Shown: positions 57,112 through 64,000 of the stretch, piece by piece
Position numbering within the stretch: position 1 is the stretch's first letter
How the letters are laid out: each line of letters opens with the position of its first letter
DNA from: CAVPJC01 sp963705155
Lineage (GTDB): Bacteria > Chloroflexota > Anaerolineae > Anaerolineales > UBA4823
Length of the DNA: 64,000 nt
Direction of reading: 5' to 3'
Assembly: GCA_963705155.1 (NCBI GenBank)
Contig: CAVPJC010000018.1
Location: 124,001-188,000, forward strand
Translations under genes and position numbers: made by a program
The notes under the pieces: model-generated
Databases searched by the model: none
Seen by the model: only the letters and a program-made list of their open reading frames with translations
What the model was told of the DNA's origin: nothing

Positions 57112-58496
57112 TCACCATACGCCTTGCGCCCTCAGCTCCTGCATGGCAGCTTTATGAGTCTCGATGAGCCGGGTGATATCCTCGTCGGTGTGGGCGGTGC
57201 ACATGAACCCATGGTTGGGTGAAATGTGCAGCCCGTTTTTGCGGTACAGCAGCCTCAAGCCCGGGCTGGCAAAGCGATCCCCCTTGATGCACATCCCGGA
57301 CGTTCTTGATCGGTCCACGTGTGGCGTGCATCCAGAACATGGAGCCAACACCGGTTGCGATCGCCGGGTAATCCTCTTCCTGGGCAAAGCGGTTGATCTC
57401 AGCTCCGAAAGCGGTCTCCCATGGCGTTCAAGCGTGCATACAGGAGTGGTTCACTGCTCAAGCGCCGCAGGACGGCGGTCCCTGCTGCGGTGACCATCGG
57501 GTTGCCGTTGAACGTGCCTGCCATGAGGATGGATCCCGGCTCCGATATCGTATTCCATCAAGCGCATCGCCTCGGCAGTTCCACCCACCGCCCCGAAGGG
57601 AAGGCCACCACCGGCGACCTTGCCGAAGGTGCTCACATCGGGGATGACCCCATAGTACTCCTGAGCCCCGCCTGGGCCAAGGCGGAAGCCGGTGATCACC
57701 TCGTCAAAGATCAGGAAGGCGCCGGTCTCATGGGTGATCCTGCGCAGCTCTGACAGGAAGTCATGGTCAGCCGGGATTGTGCCAGCAGCGCCCTGTACGG
57801 GTTCGATGATCACACCAGCCAGCCGGGAGGCATGGCGCCGGATCTTGTCGAAGGCCGCCGGGTGATTGTAGGGCAGAACGATCGTGTCTTTCCAGGCTCC
57901 CTCGGCAAGCCCGGGGCTCTCAGGGATGTAGTGGGGTCCTCGACCGGCCCAAACTGGATCGGGCTTCCGGGCGCGGCCGGCCAAAACTGACCGCCAGAAG
58001 GTCATGGGTGCCGTGATAACCGCCTTCGAATTTCGCCACCAGAGGACGCCCGGTCGCAGCACGTGCCAGCCGGACGGCATACATGGTGGCCTCCGTGCCC
58101 GAGTTGCAGAAGGTCACCTTATCCACGCCCGGCACCATGTCGCAGAACAGCCTGGCAAACTCATACTCGTGCTCGTGGCATTGTCCATAGTGAGGTCCCA
58201 TACGGCAGCGCCTGCCTGATCGCTTCCTGCACCTCGTCCGGTGCATTGCCCGAGGAGCATGGTCGAGAAGCCCAGCATGAAATCCAGGTATTCATTGTCG
58301 TCTGCGTCCCACACCCGGGCGCCTTCGGCCCGTTTGACCACCATGGGAAAGGGATCCGCCAGCCGGAAGAGGCTGCCTACACCCGCCGGCATGACCGTGC
58401 GGTTTTCTGCCAGATGGACAATGACTTTGGGCTTTTGGCCATAATCTCGGCGCGGTAGGTGTTGAGAAGCGTTGTGATCTTTTCGCTCTCGGCCAT
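57112..58496 (-). pseudogene. Class-III aminotransferase, glutamate-1-semialdehyde aminomutase-like (frameshifted)
   Basis: About 461 aa with five or more breaks. Start MAESEKITTLLNTYRAEI at 58496 after AAAGGAG. DPFPMVVKRAEGARVWDADD, KVTFCNSGTEATMYAVRLAR, FEGGYHGTHD, IIEPVQGA, FLIFDEVITGFRLGPGG and the PLP-lysine loop STFGKVAGGGLPFGAVGG match the GSA-AM/class-III fold. True HemL is unlikely given the context; a pathway-specific transaminase or mutase is more probable. Confidence 0.88.
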
Positions 58497-58532
58497 GGTA
58501 TGCACTCCTTTCAGCGGGTGAATATTGTGTAC

Positions 58533-59792
58533 CTATTCTCCGCCATTGCGTATCCATTCGCAGGTGAGTTTGAGCACGTTTAACAGCGGCTCGATGGTCA
58601 GGACTTCCGGCATGTCCCGTGACTGGTGATAAAAGGCAATCATCTGCTGCAGATTGAAGCCAAGCAGCGTGGTGGCTTTGATGCCAGCCCGGCTGAAGGG
58701 GCCTGCGTCGTTGCTGGTGCCGAGGGTGGCAGGCATTACTTTGTGCGGTATCCCGGCGCGCTGCGCTGCTGCGACCACGCTTTTCACCATCACAGGGGAA
58801 TTCTTCACGGCGCCATTCGTCTCCGAGGTAAGGATGGCAATTTCCGGATGGGCGATCGTCTCGAAATTGAGCAGACGTGCGTCCAGGCGTTTCAGCTCGT
58901 CCAGGTGGCGCTTCACGTAACGCCGCGAACCCCGGACGCCCGCCTCTTCGCTTCCAAAGGAAATGAAGCGGATTTCGGTTTCATCCGGGATGCAGGAGGG
59001 GTTTTCCACCAGGAACCTGCACATTGCCGTCGCCAGCGCGCAGGCCGAGAGATTATCGGCTGCACCCGGCACGGTACCACCGTTTTTCCGGCCCCGGGCA
59101 AAGAATATCGCAAAGATCATGGATGGCGCAATTGGATAGACCAGCAAGACCCATCCCAGCGTCCCGGCACGAATGATGCCCGTATCTGCAGTGATGATGC
59201 CTGCCAGCTGGATCATATTCATCACCAGCACAGTGACCAATCCAATTAACCAGGTGATGGTGAGGATAAAGAATCCGTAACCGGTGAAACGAAGCCAGGT
59301 GAATTCCATAGCGCTGTCATGGTGGCCGCTGAGGATGAGCAGCCGTTTCACGTTTTTGGTTTCGGGCGGCAGCAGCCTGCCGATCACATTTACCGACACT
59401 TTCTTCTTGAAGAACGGGTCAACCAGCTCAAAGACGATGACAAATTCGAAGATGAACAGCAATATCGAGATGATGGAGAAAGCCAGGGCAGCCGCAGCCG
59501 TCACCCGGGGTGAGACTCCCGTCAAACGCCCCATGGAACTATTCAACAGGGCGGCAATCAACATGCAGGCGGTGCTGACAAGCTGCGAGTCCAAAAAGGC
59601 CTGCGGCGCAAGGGTGAATTCCTCAAAAACGACATTTTCGGCGCCCAGGTGAGATCCCAGTTCTTTTTGGATCATCGCAGCCCGTTCCCGTTCCTGGGAC
59701 GTCCCTGGCAAACCAGGCCCCACCTGTGCGCAAATCGTCTTGACGATATCCATGGCATACTGGGCGTCCTGGCTGGTAATTATCGCTGGCAT
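58533..59792 (-). CDS. M28-family zinc peptidase with internal membrane helices
   Basis: An intact 419-aa protein. Two helices at residues 75-120 and two or three at 165-235 interrupt the peptidase. Metal and catalytic motifs are LSGHHDSAMEF, VPGAADNLSACALA (GADDN-like with Ala), SFGSEEAGVRGSRRYV and FYHQSRDM. Zinc aminopeptidases of this family release amino acids from peptides or amides. It lies 15 bases after the acyltransferase/hydrolase gene. Confidence 0.9.
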   Translation of the reverse strand: MPAIITSQDAQYAMDIVKTICAQVGPGLPGTSQERERAAMIQKELGSHLGAENVVFEEFTLAPQAFLDSQLVSTACMLIAALLNSSMGRLTGVSPRVTAAAALAFSIISILLFIFEFVIVFELVDPFFKKKVSVNVIGRLLPPETKNVKRLLILSGHHDSAMEFTWLRFTGYGFFILTITWLIGLVTVLVMNMIQLAGIITADTGIIRAGTLGWVLLVYPIAPSMIFAIFFARGRKNGGTVPGAADNLSACALATAMCRFLVENPSCIPDETEIRFISFGSEEAGVRGSRRYVKRHLDELKRLDARLLNFETIAHPEIAILTSETNGAVKNSPVMVKSVVAAAQRAGIPHKVMPATLGTSNDAGPFSRAGIKATTLLGFNLQQMIAFYHQSRDMPEVLTIEPLLNVLKLTCEWIRNGGE

Positions 59793-59807
59793 CAGGCGCT
59801 CCTCCTT

Positions 59808-60644
59808 TCAGCTATTAACCGTCTTTCCCCGGTCAACGAGCTCGTCCAGCCCATACCCGCTCTCGATCAGCTCCACCAGCCGGTGGGTAAAACGAGCCGC
59901 CGGAGCCCCATCGACAACATCGTGGTCGAAGAGCACCGTCAAATTGAGGATCTGGCGCGGCTCTATCCGCCCTTCAATGACGGCAGGCTTCCAGGCAGTG
60001 CTCCCCACCACCAGGCCTAGCGAGTGGGGCGTGGTGGCGATCCCCCACCCGCTGTGGCCCTTGCCAAACATCCCTACGGCGGTAACAAAAACAGTGCCCG
60101 ATGTTGATGCGCGAATCGCCGGATCATGGTGTGTGGCGATGTCCATTAAAGCTCTAACCAGCCGGGACAGCGGCCACGGAAGCAGCATGGCAGAACGAAA
60201 CCAGGCCGGCATACCTCTGCTGGCCGGCGCCAGCTCGGATTGCGCCGTGCGGATCTCCTGGTGGATCTCCCGGCAGGTCTTGCGGTCGGCGCCCTGGACG
60301 ATATGCCCCATCAAGACAGGCTTTTCACCAGACTTGTTTTCTACCATCAATCCAACGTTTACATCGTCAAACATGATGATCTGTTTACGGTCTTTCAGGT
60401 ATGCCTGCACCTCCCTGTTCTCATCCACGGCGCGGGCCAGGCAAAAAACCAGGAATCCAGTGAAAGAAAGAGCCTCACCGGTGTGCGCTTTGTGCTCGGC
60501 GATGATTTGCCGGGGGACGGTCACATCCACTTCCAGCAAGCCGTACATCCAATGCGCTGGCCCAGACAGATCGAGCGTGTTCACCCAAATACGGCGCCCG
60601 GGTGGGAGGTCGACGACATGGTAGGGCAATGTTTTTGTATTCAT
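59808..60644 (-). CDS. Stand-alone reading of the 2-oxoacid-type acyltransferase, paralog 2
   Basis: From the ATG at 60644 the frame gives 278 aa, the same length and start as paralog 1 at 56186-57050. TGEALSFTGFLVFCLARAVD, IMFDDVNVGLMVENKSGEKP and active-site LFDHDVVDGAPAARFTHRLV are intact. A weak GGGGAT lies upstream. The match to paralog 1 suggests this is the original gene boundary. Confidence 0.7.
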   Translation of the reverse strand: MNTKTLPYHVVDLPPGRRIWVNTLDLSGPAHWMYGLLEVDVTVPRQIIAEHKAHTGEALSFTGFLVFCLARAVDENREVQAYLKDRKQIIMFDDVNVGLMVENKSGEKPVLMGHIVQGADRKTCREIHQEIRTAQSELAPASRGMPAWFRSAMLLPWPLSRLVRALMDIATHHDPAIRASTSGTVFVTAVGMFGKGHSGWGIATTPHSLGLVVGSTAWKPAVIEGRIEPRQILNLTVLFDHDVVDGAPAARFTHRLVELIESGYGLDELVDRGKTVNS

Positions 60645-62194
60645 GGATTGGCATCCCCAATTCGGGTATTTGAGGTCGGGATTTTTCGCAGTAAGCGGAA
60701 GATCGAGCGCGCTGCGCAGGAAAGCCCACGCCCCGGCGAAACTGCCGCAGATCAGAGCGATCCAGGAATAGTCGGGCGCGAAGAGCTTCATGAAGCCGCT
60801 CATTTTGCCCAACATGGGAACCAGGGATAGGGCAGCCAGCAGGTTGGGGATCAGCGGGAGCAGGATGTGCTGCGTCCACATGCGCCCACGGCTCGGGAGA
60901 AGGGCCGGGTGGGCGCGCCAGCGGCTTAAACGCCTCAGTGTGGCAATCACGCCAACAATCTGGAAAATTGGAATGAGCAGCAAACCGCGCATCACCCACG
61001 GGGCCGCGCCAAACATGAGCGGCGAAGGGTGCTCTCCGGCGAGCCGTTGCGCCGCACCCATCCCGAACTCGTCAAAGGTCAGCTTCATCATGGCGTGATT
61101 GGCGTTGAAGAGCAGGACCAGGCCTTTCTTTTGTTCTGGCACCAGGGCCATAAAGGCGCCAAAGTCGGGGACGATGCCGCTGTGTGAGACGATCCGTGAC
61201 TTCCCGGTTACCTGGCTGATCCAGCCCATGCCGTAGGATCCGAGCGAAGCACCCATTTCTCTGATTTCCGCCGCAGGGCGTTGCATCTCTTCAATACCAG
61301 TTCTGGAGAGGATCTGCACATCGCCCCGGCAGCCGCCATTGAGATAAACGATCAGATACTGCGCCATGTCTTCGGCGCTGGAGATCAGCTGGCCAGATGG
61401 AAGCGAACCGGGCGGAATGGAGAGATCGGGGGCAGGGAAGGGGTGACCAAACCAGTAGCGGTGGCCCACTGCCAGGCCATTCTGCTGCGCTATAGACTTT
61501 GAAGGGTAGCTGTGGCGCATGTTCAAGGGTCCGAAGATATGCTGCTGGATATAATCGGAATAGGACTCCCCGCTGGCGGCCTCGACGATAAGCCCCAGCA
61601 CGTTATAATTCGTGTTGCTGTACTCGAACTTCGAGCCGACCGGGCGGGTGAGTTTGAGCGTGGATAGAGAGCGCACCTGGCGCTCTGTGGCGTCGAGACG
61701 GCTGTCAAGATCGGCAAGGTCAGCCAGCCCGAGCGATACCGGCAGTCCACTGGTCTGGTTGAGCAGATGGCGCACTGTTATCTGAGCAGACGCCTGGGGG
61801 TCTGCAACGCGGAACCAGGGCAGGTAGCGCTGGACGGGGGCATCCAGCTCGACCTTGCCGGCTTCGACGAGCTGCATCACGGCCAGGGCGGTGAATGGAT
61901 TTGGTCAGAGAGCCGATGAAGAAGGGTGTCTGGGGCGCCGGCGCCTCACCGCCGGGGCGGGCGCGGCCAAAGCCGCGCAGGTGCACGATCTGGTCGCCCT
62001 CGACGATGGCAAGGGATACTCCCGGGATGCTCAGGCGGCGCATTTGACTTTCGATGTAAGCGTCGATTGCATCGTAGGGGCGTTGCTGGAGCCGGTTTTG
62101 CCGGAGCAGGTGGCGAATGCCCGGGTGAACGCCGGTAGATGAGCGCCAGCACGGAGAGCAGCCAACGCGGGAAGAAAAATTTCTTGCTGCTCAT
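59808..62194 (-). CDS. Serine hydrolase (beta-lactamase fold) joined in frame to an E2-type acyltransferase (two frameshifts)
   Basis: About 795 aa. It has an N-terminal anchor (MSSKKFFFPRWLLSVLALIY) and a class-C beta-lactamase-like domain with S-x-x-K in FFIGSLTKSI and Y-x-N in YSNTNYNVLG. Helices follow (LLLIPIFQIVGVIATL; IPNLLAALSLVPMLG; WIALICGSFAGAWAF), then without a stop the acyltransferase starting MNTKTLPYHVVDLPPGRR. Frameshifts are near 62130 and 61885. The join is uninterrupted from 61880 to 59808. Either a real two-domain enzyme or a lost stop codon. Confidence 0.8.
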
Positions 62195-62201
62195 GGTTAC
62201 C

Positions 62202-62657
62202 TCATGATTTCTCGTGAACAGACCGGATGCGGATCATCACCACCGTCTGCGCTGCCTTCTCTACTTCTTCTGCTCTCGGGGTATTGTGGTCGTCGAAGGT
62301 CACACCGTAATACCTGGCGTCGGTCGGCACCTTGCGCAGATGCGCGGTCAGCCCGGCGGCGACGGCGCTTTTATCCTCGGCGACCGGTTGTGCCAGGCCC
62401 TGGAGCTCCCGGCCGCGCAGGCGTAACGTGACCGGCGCCTCGCCGCGCAGGTTTTTCCACCAGGCTGCATGGGTAAAAATGTGCACCTGGTCGCCGTCTT
62501 GCGAGTAGCTGACCGGGGTCGTGTAGGTCTTGCCGCTCTTGCGCCCGGTGAAGGTGATCAACAGCACCATTTTGCTGACCATGGCGTGCGCAGGTGAGCG
62601 CAAGACGAATTTCATAGCATGATTAACCACCGGAGGGACGGTTGGTGTTTCAGACAT
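62202..62657 (-). CDS. Deazaflavin-dependent oxidoreductase-like protein (F420 nitroreductase family)
   Basis: An intact 151-aa split-beta-barrel protein: AMVSKMVLLITFTGRKSGKT, TTPVSYSQDGDQVHIFTHA, WWKNLRGEAPVTLRLRGREL and YYGVTFDD fit the Ddn/FDOR family that binds F420 or a related flavin. It lies seven bases upstream of the hydrolase start, so the two are coupled. Confidence 0.85.
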   Translation of the reverse strand: MSETPTVPPVVNHAMKFVLRSPAHAMVSKMVLLITFTGRKSGKTYTTPVSYSQDGDQVHIFTHAAWWKNLRGEAPVTLRLRGRELQGLAQPVAEDKSAVAAGLTAHLRKVPTDARYYGVTFDDHNTPRAEEVEKAAQTVVMIRIRSVHEKS

Positions 62658-62706
62658 TTCAGCGCCCGATGATGGTCATTCCGTGTTGCTTTTTAAAGAT
62701 GTTGTA

Positions 62707-63987
62707 TCATGAACCGTTTCCTTTTGATCCAGCGATTAGAATTTTGATTTTTCTAGCCTCACCGCTCGACGCGGAGTTTGAAAAGTGATGGGTAACTTCG
62801 ATGCTTTTCGGGAGGCGCAGCGCCAACCCGGAAGCCACCGTCAGCAAAAGTACCAGGGCCGCGGCAATGAGAAACACAACCTGCGGCGTGACATAAGGCG
62901 TAAACAGCACCACCAATGCCGGGCCAAGCATATTTCCGAGGGAACCAGACGTGCCTTTGAGACCCATCATGCCCGCGGTTTGTTCCGGTGGGGTGATGTC
63001 CAGGATCAGGGCGCTTAGAGCCGGGTCGTAGAGGGCATTTCCCAACCCTGCCAGGATGAAGCTGACCACAATCCAGGTCACATCGCGGAAAATGGCCAGG
63101 CCAACGAACTGCGCCGAGAACAGCGCCAACCCCAGCACCAGGACAGGTTTTCGCCCCAGGCGGTCGCTGAGCTGGCCAAGGGTAAATTCGCCGAACATGA
63201 AAGCCACTCCGTAGGCGCTCATGATCAGACCGAGCTGGGACGAAGTCCAACTCAGGTCATCATAGGCGTAAAACATGAATTGCGGCTCGATGAACGCCCA
63301 GGCAAACATCACGCCAAAGGTGATGAGCAGAAGCAGAAAAAATGTCGGCCGGGCAGGCAGCGCCTGCAGCACATGCGTCCAGGCCGGACGAGGGTGACCG
63401 GTTTGGACCGCAGGGACGTGTGTTTCGGGGATCATAAACACTGCCAGGAGCAGCGCGCCAACGGCCATCAGAATTGAGGAGGCAAACGGAACAACATAAC
63501 CGAAACGGTCGTAGAGCATCCCACCCAGGATTGGACCGAGGATCCACCCGGCTGAGGCGCCGCCGTTGACAATGCCCATCCATTGGGCGCGCCGGTTCTC
63601 CGGGGCCAGATCGCCGACGATGCTCGCCATAGCCGGGAGCAGCCCGGCAGTGAAGACCCCTGCCAGGCCGCGCAGCAAAATCAGCAGCCAGACGTTGGCG
63701 GCGAACAGGTATCCGCTGAATGCCAGGACATAGGCGGCGAGCGAGATCAGGATGATAGGCCGGCGTCCGATACGGTCGGCAAGCATCCCGATGAAGGGAG
63801 CGGCGAAAGTGCTGGTGAGCGCATAGGCCATGGCGCTCACTCCGAGGGCTTCCACGCCGGCTCCAAAACTCTCGAAGCGCCGGGCAAACAGCGGCAGGAT
63901 CATCACAAAGCCGGTCATTTGCAGACCCATACAAAAAGCCATGGCAACCAGAATGCCAGAGGAGCGCCGGGTGGTGTGTGTGCTCAT
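62707..63987 (-). CDS. MFS transporter
   Basis: An intact 426-aa major facilitator with 12 helices. The A-motif GMLADRIGRRPIIL (loop 2-3) and its repeat GQLSDRLGRKPVLVLG (loop 8-9) are clear, with GWILGPILGG in helix 5, the antiporter/exporter C-motif. Drug-efflux-type transporters share these. It is first in the seven-gene row that ends at 56186, so it may export that pathway's product. The start has AAGGACC upstream. Confidence 0.92.
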   Translation of the reverse strand: MSTHTTRRSSGILVAMAFCMGLQMTGFVMILPLFARRFESFGAGVEALGVSAMAYALTSTFAAPFIGMLADRIGRRPIILISLAAYVLAFSGYLFAANVWLLILLRGLAGVFTAGLLPAMASIVGDLAPENRRAQWMGIVNGGASAGWILGPILGGMLYDRFGYVVPFASSILMAVGALLLAVFMIPETHVPAVQTGHPRPAWTHVLQALPARPTFFLLLLITFGVMFAWAFIEPQFMFYAYDDLSWTSSQLGLIMSAYGVAFMFGEFTLGQLSDRLGRKPVLVLGLALFSAQFVGLAIFRDVTWIVVSFILAGLGNALYDPALSALILDITPPEQTAGMMGLKGTSGSLGNMLGPALVVLFTPYVTPQVVFLIAAALVLLLTVASGLALRLPKSIEVTHHFSNSASSGEARKIKILIAGSKGNGS

Positions 63988-64000
63988 TGATCGGTCCTTC

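Noticed and set aside
57112..58496. Calling the class-III PLP gene hemL
   Set aside because: The fold matches, but no other haem genes are near and the surroundings are hydrolases and acyltransferases, so the tetrapyrrole role is not supported.
1..64000. CRISPR arrays, tRNA and rRNA genes
   Set aside because: No regularly spaced repeats, no cloverleaf with a CCA-type end and no conserved rRNA segments were seen on reading; a covariance-model search would be needed to exclude short RNAs.

Overview
The window looks like chromosome from a Chloroflexota bacterium, most likely Anaerolineae. This is inferred from gene content, not from a marker gene. Four things point there: three large MalT-like ATP-dependent LuxR regulators, many DUF4386 membrane proteins, C_GCAxxG_C_C redox proteins, and F420/deazaflavin-type enzymes. 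No rRNA, tRNA or CRISPR array was seen. Many genes are interrupted by single-base frameshifts that fall in patches (about 254-5,985, 45,835-53,125 and 56,186-58,496), while long stretches such as 17,816-28,222 are clean. Within each broken gene the protein homology continues from frame to frame with no nonsense codons, so I read most breaks as assembly indels. Such genes are given as reconstructed spans.

Layout. 1-10,203 (minus): a MalT-like regulator, then a 90-aa unnamed small protein, DUF4386 proteins, four quinone-reductase-like medium-chain dehydrogenases (MDR) and an SDR. 10,374-17,610 (minus): a sensor kinase/NarL regulator pair closed by a terminator, followed by ASCH-like, CPBP protease, ABC ATPase and ABC permease genes. 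17,816-24,461 (minus): a second MalT-like regulator with two C_GCAxxG_C_C proteins, small membrane proteins and a second copy of the small protein. 24,845-33,734 (minus): a third MalT-like regulator, a 158-nt pure-purine tract, a tandemly duplicated pair of DUF4386-type genes, another MDR, the third small-protein copy and a DUF2938 protein. 33,964-36,708: xylA and xylB. 36,956-37,942 (plus): a sixth MDR. 38,134-39,282: an IS110-family element with a readable bridge-RNA region.

39,421-45,681: a lipoprotein, a serine hydrolase, and a two-component cluster containing a kinase-like protein that lacks its phospho-histidine and ATPase domain. 45,835-53,125 (plus): a binding-protein-like lipoprotein, sensor kinase, NarL regulator and a four-gene polar amino-acid ABC importer. 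53,188-55,996: aldo/keto reductase, an F420-type NADP oxidoreductase divergent from a TetR regulator with two palindromic operators, and a DUF4440 protein. 56,186-63,987 (minus): a tight seven-gene row (MFS exporter, deazaflavin-type reductase, beta-lactamase-fold hydrolase, acyltransferase, M28 peptidase, class-III aminotransferase, acyltransferase) that resembles an uncharacterised small-molecule pathway.

Two points stand out. The IS110 bridge RNA can be decoded directly: its two target guides match both flanks of the insertion. Also, a recurring module pairs a MalT-like regulator with one copy of an unnamed small protein, and the small proteins carry shared direct repeats upstream.
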